This document shows, piece by piece, positions 51,309 to 60,633 of a stretch of 64,000 bases of DNA; within the stretch, counting starts at the first letter, position 1, and every line of letters starts with the position of its first letter. The position numbers and the translations under genes are program-made. This stretch comes from Mycolicibacterium neworleansense (GTDB lineage Bacteria > Actinomycetota > Actinomycetes > Mycobacteriales > Mycobacteriaceae), in NCBI RefSeq assembly GCF_001245615.1, contig NZ_CWKH01000001.1, positions 496,001-560,000 of the forward strand. Reading direction: 5' to 3'. The notes below the pieces were generated by a model. That model ran no database searches. It saw only the letters and a program-made list of their open reading frames with translations, and was not told the origin of the DNA.

Positions 51309-52565
51309 ATGCCTGAAGTTGTGTTCCCACTCGACTCGACCAAGAAGTTCACCGATCAGGAGAAGCTGGGCCACAACCGGTGGCACCCCGACATCCCGGC
51401 CGCGGTGACGGTCAAGCAGGGGGACTCATTCCGGGTGCACTGTCGCGAGTGGTTCGACGGGGCGATCGTCAACGATGATTCGGCCGACGACATCCTCAAC
51501 GCACCACTGACCACGGTGCACGTGCTCTCCGGCCCGATCGCCGTCGAGGGCGCCAAACCGGGCGACCTGCTGATCGTCGACATCCTCGACGTCGGCCCCA
51601 TCCCGCAAGAGGATTCCGGGCCGCTGGCCGGCCAGGGCTGGGGCTACACCGGCATCTTCCCCAAGCTCAACGGCGGCGGATTCCTCACCGATCAGTTCCC
51701 CGACGCCTACAAGGCCATCTGGGACTTCTCCGGGCAGAAGGCCACCTCACGCCACGTGCCGCACGTCGAGTTCACCGGCATCGTCCACCCCGGGCTGATG
51801 GGCACCGCACCCTCGACCGGCCTGCTGGCGAAGTGGAACACCCGCGAGGCCGCGCTGATCGCCACCGACCCCGACCGGGTGCCGCCGCTGGCCCTGCCGC
51901 CCGAGCCACGCGATGCGATCCTCGGTGGGCTGACCGGCGACGCGTTCACCAAGGCTGCCGGCGAGGCCGCCCGCACCGCGCCTCCGCGGGAGAACGGCGG
52001 CAACCAGGACATCAAGAACCTGACCAAGGGCAGCCGGGTGTTCTATCCGGTGTACGTCGACGGGGCCAACCTCTCGGTCGGCGACCTGCACTTCTCCCAG
52101 GGCGACGGTGAGATCACCTTCTGCGGTGCCATCGAGATGGGCGGATTCATCGACCTGCGCGTCGATGTGATCCCCGGCGGCATGGAGACCTACGGTGTGA
52201 GCGAGAACGCAATTTTCATGCCCGGCAACACCGATCCGCAGTACTCCGAATGGCTGGCCTTCTCCGGCACTTCGGTCACCCTCGACGGTGAGCAGCGCTA
52301 CCTCGACTCGCACTTGTCCTACCAGCGGGCCTGCCTGCATGCGATCGACTACCTGACCAAGTTCGGTTACAGCCCCGAGCAGGCTTATCTGCTGTTGGGT
52401 GCCGCGCCCATCGAAGGCCGCCTGTCCGGTGTCGTCGATATCCCGAATGCCTGTGCGACGGTGTACATCCCGACGGCGATCTTCGATTTCCCGGTCGCGC
52501 CGTCGACCACCGGACCGGTGAAGATCGACCCGGGTATGGGGGCCCCGCACTCGTCGTTCAACTGA
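51309..52565 (+). CDS. fmdA: Formamidase FmdA (acetamidase/formamidase family)
   Basis: 418 aa. It hydrolyses formamide or short amides to ammonia and the acid in the cytosol. The family pattern is seen throughout: GHNRWHPDIPAAVTVKQGDSF, GPIAVEGAKPGDLLIVDILDVG, HVEFTGIVHPGLMGTAPS, GGNQDIKNLTKGSRVFYPVYV, and SQGDGEITFCGAIEMGG, plus the C-terminal PIEGRLSGVVDIPNACATVYIP. Length equals typical FmdA. A strong AAGGAGG precedes the ATG. It is coupled with fmdB and presumably supplies nitrogen from formamide. Confidence 0.95.
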   Translation: MPEVVFPLDSTKKFTDQEKLGHNRWHPDIPAAVTVKQGDSFRVHCREWFDGAIVNDDSADDILNAPLTTVHVLSGPIAVEGAKPGDLLIVDILDVGPIPQEDSGPLAGQGWGYTGIFPKLNGGGFLTDQFPDAYKAIWDFSGQKATSRHVPHVEFTGIVHPGLMGTAPSTGLLAKWNTREAALIATDPDRVPPLALPPEPRDAILGGLTGDAFTKAAGEAARTAPPRENGGNQDIKNLTKGSRVFYPVYVDGANLSVGDLHFSQGDGEITFCGAIEMGGFIDLRVDVIPGGMETYGVSENAIFMPGNTDPQYSEWLAFSGTSVTLDGEQRYLDSHLSYQRACLHAIDYLTKFGYSPEQAYLLLGAAPIEGRLSGVVDIPNACATVYIPTAIFDFPVAPSTTGPVKIDPGMGAPHSSFN

Positions 52566-52691
52566 CGACGCCGGACACCGCTGGCGGCGGGCCGGGCCGC
52601 GGTCGAACTATCCTCGTCACCGAGGATCAGTTCAGACTCCAGATGTGCCCGCCCCCGTCCGGGGCGTGGTGCAACCGGAAAGGATCGCGCA

Positions 52692-53363
52692 ATGACCCCG
52701 CCCCCTGGTGCCTCGCGCCTAGGCACCCGGTTCGGACCCTACGACCTGAAATCGCTGATCGGTGTCGGTGGCATGGGGGAGGTGTACCGCGCCTACGACA
52801 CGGTCAAGGAACGCACGGTGGCGGTCAAGCTGCTGCGCACCGAGATCGCCGCGGACGCGAGCTTTCAGGAGCGATTCCGGCGGGAGTCCCGGGTGGCGGC
52901 GCGGTTACAGGAACCCCACGTCATCCCGGTGCACGATTTCGGCGAGATCGACGGCGTGCTGTACATCGACATGCGCCTCGTCGAGGGTGCCAGCGTCAAG
53001 GAGCTGTTGCGGACCAACGGCCCGCTCACCCCGGAGCGGGCCACCGGGATCGTCGCGCAGGTGGCCTCCGCGTTGGACGCCGCGCACGCCGACGGGCTGG
53101 TCCACCGCGACATCAAGCCGGAGAACGTGCTGCTGACACCCGATGACTTCGCCTACCTGGTGGACTTCGGCATCGCGCACGTCGGGGGCGAGGCCAGCGT
53201 CACGATGACCGGCGTGCTGATCGGGTCGAGCGCCTACATGGCCCCCGAGCGGTTCTCCGGTGGCCCGGTCGGTGGTGAACCGCAGGCGTCCGTCAGACAG
53301 TTTTTCTTTCAACACCTTGCGCAGGCCTGTCTCTGTCTCATAGACACAACTAGTTGTGTATAA
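52692..53363 (+). CDS. Ser/Thr protein kinase, N-terminal part (interrupted)
   Basis: The kinase domain begins normally: [13 protein letters not shown] near 22-34, VAVKLL with the ATP-Lys, [12 protein letters not shown] catalytic loop near 137, VDFGIAH and [19 protein letters not shown] (activation loop, APE). After GGPVGGE (about residue 195) the kinase signal stops and the reading runs into unrelated sequence and a 38-bp palindrome, ending at a TAA just past it. Subdomains IX-XI (roughly 80-100 residues) are missing. The C-terminal half of the protein resumes at about 53371 in another frame. As sequenced this could not be an active kinase; see the palindrome entry. Confidence 0.8.
   Translation: MTPPPGASRLGTRFGPYDLKSLIGVGGMGEVYRAYDTVKERTVAVKLLRTEIAADASFQERFRRESRVAARLQEPHVIPVHDFGEIDGVLYIDMRLVEGASVKELLRTNGPLTPERATGIVAQVASALDAAHADGLVHRDIKPENVLLTPDDFAYLVDFGIAHVGGEASVTMTGVLIGSSAYMAPERFSGGPVGGEPQASVRQFFFQHLAQACLCLIDTTSCV
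53281..53332. other. Foreign-looking stretch inside the kinase gene
   Basis: Lower GC than the surroundings (a run TTTTTCTTTC is present) and no kinase similarity in any frame. On the other strand it reads [19 protein letters not shown]. It joins the kinase N-terminal part to the mosaic-end-like palindrome and is probably not native to this locus. Confidence 0.4.
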
Positions 53364-53370
53364 GAGACCC
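53333..53370. other. 38-bp palindrome resembling back-to-back Tn5 mosaic ends (library junction-like)
   Basis: Each 19-base half matches the Tn5 mosaic end (ctgtctcttatacacatct and its complement) at 16 of 19 positions, and the two halves meet head to head as in the 38-bp circularisation adapter of transposase-based mate-pair libraries. The centre is ACACAACTAGTTGTGT. Overall match is 32 of 38. It interrupts the kinase gene exactly where the native sequence is lost. Confidence 0.7.
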
Positions 53371-54015
53371 CCGCCACAACCGCCGGGCACCCGCGAGTTC
53401 TCGTCGATCTACCCGAACCCGGACCACACCGGTTACACCCCGTATCTGCCGCCGGCACCGCCTCCGGCGCCGGCATCGCCCACCCCGGCGCGCAAGCCGC
53501 GGTTCACCCGGGCCCAGTTGACCCTGACCCTGGTGACGGTGGGACTGTTCGGGATCGCCGCCGTGCTGGCCGCGATGCTGGCCAGCGGCGGCGACAGTGC
53601 CTCCACCCGCGAGACGCTGACCACGCCGACTGCGCCCGGCGCGAGTTCCGAAGCGCCGACGACGACCACGACGGCCGGGTCGGCGACCGCGAACGTCAGC
53701 GGCACCGACGAGCAGGGCTTCATCGACCACACCGCCCGCTGTCCCGTGGGCAGCACCCCGGCCGCGGTGATCCGGACCGCGTCGTCACTGGCGGTGATCT
53801 GCCAGACCGGCCCCGACAGCTTCTCCTACCGCGGTGAGCGGCTCAGCGACGGTGCCAATCTCCAGATCCCCACCGCCGAGCGGTCCGGCAACGGCTTCGT
53901 TGCCGTCAACCCCGCCGATGGCGCGCGCTACGAGGTCGGGCCCGACGGCCTCACCATCATGAGCTACGGCAAGGTCGATTCATCCGAGCCGCCACTGGAA
54001 TACGGCGAGCGCTGA
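53356..54015 (+). CDS. Ser/Thr protein kinase, C-terminal part (linker, membrane helix, extracellular domain)
   Basis: From about 53371 the native sequence resumes: a Pro-rich juxtamembrane linker ([38 protein letters not shown]), a membrane helix ([19 protein letters not shown]) and a Thr/Ser-rich spacer. A small extracellular domain of about 100 residues follows, with two Cys ([14 protein letters not shown] and [12 protein letters not shown]) and a C-terminal [20 protein letters not shown]. This is the layout of a mycobacterial receptor Ser/Thr kinase and belongs with the N-terminal part at 52692. The first few codons shown here come from the adapter-like palindrome and are not real. Confidence 0.75.
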   Translation: MYKRPPPQPPGTREFSSIYPNPDHTGYTPYLPPAPPPAPASPTPARKPRFTRAQLTLTLVTVGLFGIAAVLAAMLASGGDSASTRETLTTPTAPGASSEAPTTTTTAGSATANVSGTDEQGFIDHTARCPVGSTPAAVIRTASSLAVICQTGPDSFSYRGERLSDGANLQIPTAERSGNGFVAVNPADGARYEVGPDGLTIMSYGKVDSSEPPLEYGER

Positions 54016-54052
54016 CTCCGTCTCGACGAAAGACCCTGTCGGGAAGCTGTTT

Positions 54053-55570
54053 TCACGCGTGGGCACTCGCCGGGGCGTAGACCGCCACCGGGATGGTCTT
54101 GCCCTTGAGGGTCAGTCCCGGCCGGGGCACGAAACCGCCCCGGTCTCCGGTGAGTTGACTCAGGGTGGCGCCGGTGAGCAGCACGGTGTCGCCGGTCTGG
54201 CGGGTCGCGGTTTCGACCCGGGCCGCGATGTTGACCGCATCGCCGATCACCGAGAACTCCAAACGACCTGCGCCACCGACATTTCCAGCCACCACCGGTC
54301 CAGAATTGAGGCCGACGCCCACCGTCAGGCTGCCGCTGAACTCCTCGTGCACCGCCTCGGCGATCTTCAGCGCGGCACCCAGTGCGTCGTCGGCATGACG
54401 GTCCTGGCGCCGGGGTGCCCCGAAGACCGCCATCAGCCCGTCGCCGGCGTATTTGTCGACGTGGCCGCCGTGGTCGTGCACGATCGGGACGATCCGCTCG
54501 AACAGCCGGTTCAGGGTCGTGACCACCTCGGTCGGCTCCAGGCGCTCGGCGAGGGTGGTGAATCCGCGGATGTCGACGAACATCAGCGTGACATCCAGCT
54601 CCTGTGCTTCCAGCGACCCGGCGGCGCACAGAATATGTTCGGCCACATCGCGATCCACATACGTGCCGAAGGTGTCGCGGATGCGCTCACGTTCGGCCAG
54701 GCCCGCGGTCATCGTGTTGAATCCGGCCTGCAGCCGCCCGATCTCGCTGGCGTCGTCGACCTCGACCCGCGCGCTGAAATCGCCCGCCTGCACCTGGGCC
54801 AGGGCGCGGCGCAGCGCGGTGACCCGTTCGGTGACCGACCGGATGGCGATCAGGATCGCGAACAGCCCCACCACGATCGCCACGGCCACCAGGATCAGAA
54901 TGGCCGCGAAGGTGCGCTGTGCCCGGAAGCCGACGTCGGCCAGGTAACCGACCGCCAGCACCGCGATGCCGAACAGCGGAACGCCCGTGGCCAGCAGCCA
55001 TGCCATCACCAGCCTGCGCCCGATCGTCGGCCCGAATCGCCGGTCGGGGGTCGCGCCGTCGAGGGCGCGCGCCGACACCGGCCGCATGACCCGCTCGACG
55101 ATCAGGTACCAGACCGCGCTCGTCGAGATCCCGCCGAGTGCCACGACACTGAAGATGTACACCGCGGTGGACACCTGCTGAGTGAGCGCCAGCGACCCGA
55201 AGATCACCGCGCCGACGCCCCACACGGCGGCCGACAACCGCACCGCCTCACCCGAGGCACCCAGCGTCATCCGCTGTTCGTCCGGTGTGGGCGGGCGGTC
55301 CTCGCTGAGCCAGGCCGTGCTGGCGGCGAACCGCAGCCGCCGCACCCGCAGCATCACCGGGACCGTGACCGCCAGGAACAGGATGAGCACGGTGCCGCCG
55401 CGCATCAGCAGCCGTTGTGTGTCTGCCGGTCCCAACACGATCGGGGCGGCGAAGGCCAGGAAGGTGCCGACGATCACGCCACCACCCGCGCTGACCACGG
55501 CAGCGCCCCACACCCAGCGCTTGAACGTCAGGTCTCGAAGCTCGGCCCCGGCATTGGCGGTGGCGTCCAT
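54053..55570 (-). CDS. Membrane adenylate/guanylate cyclase with HAMP domain (class III)
   Basis: 505 aa. About six membrane helices come first (residues about 15-280). A HAMP linker follows (about 285-340; SVTERVTALRRALAQVQAGDFSARVEVDDASEIGRLQAGFNTM), then the class III cyclase domain from about 360. Metal-binding Asp residues are visible in VTLMFVDIRGFTTLAE and KYAGDGLMAVFGAP; base-specificity and transition-state residues lie in FSVIGDAVNIAARVE. The fold and residues are those of mycobacterial adenylate cyclases such as the Rv1318c-Rv1320c group. The ATG at 55570 is chosen; reading upstream extends into non-membrane sequence. Faces the broken kinase gene convergently. Confidence 0.92.
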   Translation of the reverse strand: MDATANAGAELRDLTFKRWVWGAAVVSAGGGVIVGTFLAFAAPIVLGPADTQRLLMRGGTVLILFLAVTVPVMLRVRRLRFAASTAWLSEDRPPTPDEQRMTLGASGEAVRLSAAVWGVGAVIFGSLALTQQVSTAVYIFSVVALGGISTSAVWYLIVERVMRPVSARALDGATPDRRFGPTIGRRLVMAWLLATGVPLFGIAVLAVGYLADVGFRAQRTFAAILILVAVAIVVGLFAILIAIRSVTERVTALRRALAQVQAGDFSARVEVDDASEIGRLQAGFNTMTAGLAERERIRDTFGTYVDRDVAEHILCAAGSLEAQELDVTLMFVDIRGFTTLAERLEPTEVVTTLNRLFERIVPIVHDHGGHVDKYAGDGLMAVFGAPRRQDRHADDALGAALKIAEAVHEEFSGSLTVGVGLNSGPVVAGNVGGAGRLEFSVIGDAVNIAARVETATRQTGDTVLLTGATLSQLTGDRGGFVPRPGLTLKGKTIPVAVYAPASAHA

Positions 55571-55712
55571 GGTCAAAGCGTGCGGGCGCAGGGTGAGTGC
55601 TCGATAGGGTAGTCGGCTACCTGTTTCCGCCTGCACGCGCGAAGCCGATGGGTACCCCAACCGGCCCACTAGGCTGGAACCGGACGCACGAACGGAAAAC
55701 AAGGGGACGCTG

Positions 55713-56540
55713 ATGTTGGTAGTGCACGGTTATGACGGGTCGCTCGCCGCCAACGCGGCGATCAGCAGCGGCGCCAAGCTGTTCCCGGCCGCCGATGCGG
55801 TGATCGTCTATCTGTGCACGCCGCCGTTCGGCAGCAAGGGATTGCGGGCCCGGTTGCGGCATTCGGCGCGCAACGTCGACGAGTTGATCGACCTCGTCGA
55901 CAGCGAGAGCGAGGGCGAGGCCGCCCGGTTGGTCGACACCGGGGTGGTGCTGGCACGGGCCGCGGGCTGGAACCCGCAGCCGCTGGTCAAACGCACCTGG
56001 GCCGGCGAGGGGCTGGGTCTGGCGCAGGTCGCCGAGCAGCTCCAGCCCGACGTGTTGATCGTCGGTGCGCGCGGTATCGGCGCGACCGACTCGAAGCTGG
56101 GCAGCGTGTCGGATCTGGTGGTGCACCACTCACCCCGCGCCGTGCTGGTGGTGTCGCAGACCATGATCTCGGCCGAGTACGAGGCGGTGGCGCACGGCCC
56201 GGTCGTGGTCGGAGTCGACGGCTCCGCGGGTTCGGACCGGGCGTTGGCAGCGGCCCGCGAACTGTTCAAGGACCGGGAGGTGATCTCGGTCGCGGTGGAT
56301 GACGGCAACCCGGCCGAGGATGGCGAGGTGGAGGCGGCCCAGCGCGTACGCCGATTCCGCGGGTCCGGCGCGGGGGCCACGGCGGACGCGCTGGTGGCTT
56401 TTGCTGAAGATCAGCGGGCCGGTGTCGTGGTGGTGGGCTCGCGCGGCCGGTCGGCGCTGAAGAAGGTGCTGCTGGGCAGCGTTGCCGCGGCGACGCTGCA
56501 GCGCACGTTCCGGCCGGTCCTGGTGGTGCCGGGCGGGTAG
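55713..56540 (+). CDS. Universal stress protein, two Usp domains
   Basis: 275 aa with tandem Usp folds. First: LVVHGYDGSLAANAA, with the ATP motif GARGIGATDSKLGSVSD near 118. Second: VVVGVDGSAGSDRALAAARELF, with GSRGRSALKKVLLGSVAA near 245. Both keep the G-x2-G-x9-GS loop that binds ATP in Usp proteins. Mycobacterial paired-domain Usp proteins are induced by hypoxia or stress in many cases, but no such promoter motif was identified here. Located divergently from the cyclase at about 142 bp. Confidence 0.92.
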   Translation: MLVVHGYDGSLAANAAISSGAKLFPAADAVIVYLCTPPFGSKGLRARLRHSARNVDELIDLVDSESEGEAARLVDTGVVLARAAGWNPQPLVKRTWAGEGLGLAQVAEQLQPDVLIVGARGIGATDSKLGSVSDLVVHHSPRAVLVVSQTMISAEYEAVAHGPVVVGVDGSAGSDRALAAARELFKDREVISVAVDDGNPAEDGEVEAAQRVRRFRGSGAGATADALVAFAEDQRAGVVVVGSRGRSALKKVLLGSVAAATLQRTFRPVLVVPGG

Positions 56541-56720
56541 CGCCGAGCGCTCGTGACTTTCCGCGCCGGTGGGCGTGGTCCGGGCATATCGAGGCGGTAA
56601 CAGATCGATCGCGATCGTTGCTGGCAAATCCCATGAGCCTCTCTGGCAACTATTGTCACAGTGAATGCGCTCCGGGGGTACAGCGCCGATCCGTTACCGC
56701 GTAAGCCCGAAAGGTGCGTC

Positions 56721-58000
56721 ATGCCGGCTTTTCGTCGACTGGTGACCTCGGTGTCCGTCTCGGCCCTCGTTCTGGCGGGCTGCCAGATAGGTGCTCCCAG
56801 GGCGCTCGCCGACCCGTGTTCGGTCCCGACGGGGGCGGCGGCGCGCTCGGTCACGCCGTCCCTGCCGATCCTGCATCTGCCCATCGGTCGCAAGCCGGTC
56901 AGCACCGCGAGCACTCCCGAGGCGGCCAAGGACACCGCCGTCGCCCCCAACACCGCGGCCCGCGCCCGGCGGCGAGCCAGGTCGGCTGGATCACCGGGCC
57001 CAACACCGACAGCTATTCACGTTTCGGTATCTCCGGGGCCGATCTCGGCATCGTCTGGGACAACGGCCAGGCCGGTGCCAACAACCAGGTGCTCGTCGCA
57101 TTCGGCGACACCTTCGGCAATTGCGGTGTCCCCGACCAGGAATGGCGTAAGAACACGCTGTTCCGCAGCTCTGACCGCAACCTGGCCGACGGTATGACGG
57201 TGCCGAACCCGGTGCCGGGCAACGTCTACGCCGGCTCGCCCGTGGACGCCGCGCGGCCGAACTTCTCCCGGCAGGTGATCAGGAGCCTGGGCCTGGCGGC
57301 CACCGAGGTCACCATCATCCCCACCGCCGGAATATCGGTCGGCACAACCCAATACGTCAACTTCATGTCGGTCAGTCAGTGGGGATCGGCTGGACAGTGG
57401 TCGACGAACTTCTCGGCAGTCGCAGTGTCGGCGGACAACGGCGAAACCTGGACGGTGCCCGTCACCAGCATCCGGCCCAGTTGGTTCAACACCGTGCCCG
57501 GTGTGGCATTCACCTGGGGCGACCAGAACTTCCAGATGGGTGCCTACGTCCGCTCGGGCGGCTACGTGTACGCCTACGGCACCGGCGCGGGCCGCGGCGG
57601 CATGCCGTTCCTGTCCCGGGTGGTCGAGAGCGCGGTGGCCGACAAATCGGCCTACGAGTACTACACGCCGTTCGGCTGGCTCAAAGGCTTTCCGTTCCTG
57701 GCCGTGCAGGTGGTGTGGGCACCGGGCAGTGAGATGTCGGTGTCCTGGAACGACTACCTGAAGAAGTTCGTGATGCTCTACACCAACACCACCTCGGCGG
57801 TGGTGATGCGCACCGCCGACAAACCCGAAGGGCCGTGGAGCCAGGCCAAGACCATCGTGAGCACGACGGCGATACCTGGTGGCATCTACGCGCCCTACAT
57901 CCACCCATGGTCCAGTGGCAGCGACCTGTATTTCACGCTGTCACGCTGGTCGGACTACAGCGTCATGCTGATGCGCACGACGCTGAGCACCGGAACCTAG
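56721..58000 (+). pseudogene. DUF4185 lipoprotein with a frameshift
   Basis: ATG 56721 gives a lipoprotein signal with Cys21 (ALVLAGC) and a Pro-rich linker (SLPILHLPIGRKPVST..AVAPNTAA). At about 56960-56975 the frame changes, and the body continues in the other frame as ASQVGWITGPNTDSYSRFGISGADLGIVWDNG to TAG at 58000. The body is a DUF4185 beta-propeller-like domain of about 340 residues: VAFGDTFGNCG, RNTLFRSSDRN, AVAVSADNGETWTVP, MPFLSRVVE and GGIYAPYIHPW. One C missing from a run near CGGCCCGCGC would restore the frame, so a sequencing or single-base indel error is likely. The intact protein would be a membrane-anchored exported protein, possibly carbohydrate-active. Confidence 0.8.
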
Positions 58001-58236
58001 CTCGGCCGTCCCGTCCGCGCCGCCGCGCGTTCGGCCGCACGGGAATGCTCGGCAGCCGAGACCACCACCGCGTCGGGGCCGGGATACACCGTCGCCTTGT
58101 GGCCGGTGACCAACCACCGCACCACATAGGGCGGTGACCCGTCCTCGGTGCGCACTTCGAGTATCTCGGCGTGCTGTTCGTGTTGATCGGTGGTGGTGCC
58201 CTTGACCACCAGGAAATCGCCGACGTGCGCCTTCAT
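57997..58236 (-). CDS. DUF1918 domain protein
   Basis: 79 aa. The DUF1918 pattern is clear: MKAHVGDFLVVKGTTTDQHEQHAEILEVRTEDGSPPYVVRWLVTGHKATVYPGPDAVV, a small beta barrel of SH3-like shape. The PPYVVRW and TVYPGPD segments are nearly invariant in the family. Function is unknown. The 3' end overlaps the convergent DUF4185 gene by four bases. Common as a single small gene in actinobacteria. Confidence 0.92.
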   Translation of the reverse strand: MKAHVGDFLVVKGTTTDQHEQHAEILEVRTEDGSPPYVVRWLVTGHKATVYPGPDAVVVSAAEHSRAAERAAARTGRPS

Positions 58237-58323
58237 CGTCCGCTCCCTTCGCCGTACCCGGCGGACACTTCTATCGTGCGCGCGCCGGGCCGTCGAAGGA
58301 ACCCGTGGAGGGCGTGGAAGTGC

Positions 58324-59064
58324 TTATCCCGCTGTCTTGCCCGCGTCGACGATGTACACCGCGCCGTGCACCGCGGCGGCGTCGTCGCTGGCCAAAAACG
58401 CGATGGTCTTGGCGACATCGGCCACGTCCATCATTCCGCGGGGCGCGGCGATCCGCAGGATCAGATTCCAGTCGGCGTCCTCGGGTGCGGCGAACTCGGT
58501 GGTCTGCGGGGTGAGCATGCCGCCCGGGCACACCGCGTTGACACGGAGGCGCTCCGAGGTGAACTCGATGGCCAGCGCGCGGGTGAGTCCGACGAGTCCG
58601 TGCTTGGCCGCACAGTAGCCCGCCGAGTAGACCTCACCCTCGATACCGGCGATGGAGGCGACGTTGACGATGTTGCCGCCGGCCTCCAGCAGATGGGGCA
58701 GGGCTGCGCGGCACAGGAAGAACGGCCCGTTGAGGTTGACGGCGAGATCCTTGTCCCACTCTTCGTCGGTCACCGACACGGTGTGGCGCATCTGGTGGAA
58801 TCCCGCCACGTTGATCAGCGCGTCGAGGCGGCCGAATTTCTCGACACACTGCGCCACCGCGTCGCGGCACGCCTCCGAGGAGGAGATGTCCACCGAGGCG
58901 TAGGCGCCGCCGGGGACGTCCTCGAACACCGTCGCCATTCGTTCGGCGTCGCGGGCCACACCGAACACCGAGGCCCCGCGGGCGGCGAACAATTGGGCGA
59001 CCGCCGCGCCGAGACCCGATGAGGCACCGGTGACCAACGCGACCTTTCCATCCAGAGCAGTCAT
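58324..59064 (-). CDS. Short-chain dehydrogenase/reductase (SDR)
   Basis: 246 aa classical SDR. TGASSGLG at residues 12-19, NVAG at 85-88, catalytic Ser137, Tyr150 and Lys154 (YCAAK), and CPGGM near 178. It oxidises or reduces a small carbonyl/alcohol with NAD(P). It follows the peptide-transporter ATPase gene by three bases on the same strand and so is the fifth gene of the ABC operon, hinting that the transported substrate or its product is reduced or oxidised by this enzyme. Confidence 0.92.
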   Translation of the reverse strand: MTALDGKVALVTGASSGLGAAVAQLFAARGASVFGVARDAERMATVFEDVPGGAYASVDISSSEACRDAVAQCVEKFGRLDALINVAGFHQMRHTVSVTDEEWDKDLAVNLNGPFFLCRAALPHLLEAGGNIVNVASIAGIEGEVYSAGYCAAKHGLVGLTRALAIEFTSERLRVNAVCPGGMLTPQTTEFAAPEDADWNLILRIAAPRGMMDVADVAKTIAFLASDDAAAVHGAVYIVDAGKTAG

Positions 59065-59067
59065 GGC

Positions 59068-60633
59068 TCACACCTTCTCACGCGGCCGAGCGGGCGGAAC
59101 CGCGGCCAGCAGGGTTCGGGTGTAGGCGTGCTGTGGCGAGCTGAAGAGCTCGCCGGCCGGGCCGTACTCGACCACTTCGCCGGCCCGCATCACCAGGACG
59201 TCGTGACACATCCGGTGCACCACGGCCAGGTCGTGTGCGATGAACAGATAGGTCAGTCCCAGCTCACGCTGCAGCTCGGTCAGCAGGTCGAGCACCCGGG
59301 ACTGCACCGAGACATCCAGCGACGCCGTCGACTCGTCCAGGATCAGGACCTCGGGTTCGGTGGCCAGCGCGCGGGCGATACTGACCCGCTGACGCTGCCC
59401 GCCGGACAGTTCGTGCGGATAGCGTGACGCGAAATCCGTTGGCAAACCGACCAGTTCGAGCAACTCGGCCACCCGTTCGGCGCGGGCGCGGCGCCCCTTC
59501 GCGAGCCCGTGTACCCGCAACGGCTCACCGATCGCGGCACTGACCCGGGCCCGCGGATCGAGTGAGGCGAACGGGTCCTGGAACACCAGGCTGATCCGCC
59601 GGCGCAGGTCGCGACCGCCGGCGGCGACGTCGTCGCCATCCAGCGTCGCAGTACCCGCCGACGGCTCGGCAAGCCCGGTGAGTGCGGCGGCCACGGTCGA
59701 CTTGCCCGAGCCCGATTCGCCCACGATTCCCAGCGTCGTCGCTCGCCGCAGCTGAAAAGACACATCTTTGACGGCATGCACCGCGCCGTAGCGCACGTCA
59801 AGGCCCTTGGCCTGCAACAGAACCGACGCATCAGCCGGGGCAGGGTCCGGCCCGGCACCGTCGAGCAGCGGGCGCGCCGCCAACAGCTCGCGGGTATAGG
59901 AGTGCTGTGGGTGGTCGAACACCCGCAGGATCGGCGCCTGTTCGACGGCCTCGCCCGCGCGCAGCACGGTCACCTCGTCAGCCACTTGGCCGATGACCCC
60001 GAGGTCGTGACTGATCCATACCACCGCGGTCCCGAAATCCCGTTGCAGGCCCGCCACCAACTCGATGATCTGGGCCTGGGTGGTCACGTCGAGCGCGGTC
60101 GTCGGCTCGTCGGCGATGAGCAGTTCCGGATCGCAGGCCAGCGCGATCGCGATCATCACCCGCTGGCGTTGCCCGCCGGACAGCTGATGCGGGTAGGCAT
60201 CGAGCCGGTCGGGGGAGAGGCCGACGGCGTCGAGCAGCTCGCCGGCGCGGCCGCGCGATTGACGTCGGGTCAGCTTGCGATGCGTCTCAAGGGTTTCGGT
60301 GATCTGCCGTTCCAGCGTCAGTAACGGGTTCAGCGATGTCCCGGGGTCTTGGAAGACGAACCCGATCCGGCTGCCGTGCACCGCACGCAGCGCCCGCGCC
60401 GACGCCCCGATCAACTGTGATCCGCCGGCCAGAGTGCTGCTGCCGGTGACGACCGCACCCGGTGCGTCCAACAGGCCGGTGGCGGCCAGCACCGTCATCG
60501 ACTTGCCCGACCCGGACTCGCCGACGATGCCGACCGTCTGTTCGCGGTGTACGTCGAACGACACGCCCCGCACGATCTCGCGGCGGCCGATCGCCACCCG
60601 AACATCGTCGACTTTCAACACCGGCTGATTCAT
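59068..60633 (-). CDS. Peptide/nickel-type ABC transporter ATPase, DppD-DppF fusion
   Basis: 521 aa with two ATPase units. First: Walker [10 protein letters not shown] near 35, signature LSGGQRQRV, Walker [14 protein letters not shown]. Second: Walker [10 protein letters not shown] near 305, [11 protein letters not shown], Walker [14 protein letters not shown]. The Q-loop [12 protein letters not shown] and [12 protein letters not shown] are those of oligopeptide transporters, where D and F subunits are normally separate. The fused form is common in actinobacteria. Four-base ATGA overlap with the permease gene upstream. Powers import by the neighbouring permeases. Confidence 0.94.
   Translation of the reverse strand: MNQPVLKVDDVRVAIGRREIVRGVSFDVHREQTVGIVGESGSGKSMTVLAATGLLDAPGAVVTGSSTLAGGSQLIGASARALRAVHGSRIGFVFQDPGTSLNPLLTLERQITETLETHRKLTRRQSRGRAGELLDAVGLSPDRLDAYPHQLSGGQRQRVMIAIALACDPELLIADEPTTALDVTTQAQIIELVAGLQRDFGTAVVWISHDLGVIGQVADEVTVLRAGEAVEQAPILRVFDHPQHSYTRELLAARPLLDGAGPDPAPADASVLLQAKGLDVRYGAVHAVKDVSFQLRRATTLGIVGESGSGKSTVAAALTGLAEPSAGTATLDGDDVAAGGRDLRRRISLVFQDPFASLDPRARVSAAIGEPLRVHGLAKGRRARAERVAELLELVGLPTDFASRYPHELSGGQRQRVSIARALATEPEVLILDESTASLDVSVQSRVLDLLTELQRELGLTYLFIAHDLAVVHRMCHDVLVMRAGEVVEYGPAGELFSSPQHAYTRTLLAAVPPARPREKV

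Noticed and set aside
53333..53370. End of a natural insertion sequence or transposon
   Set aside because: No transposase, no flanking target duplication and the head-to-head 19+19 layout with no element between the ends; adapter origin is simpler.
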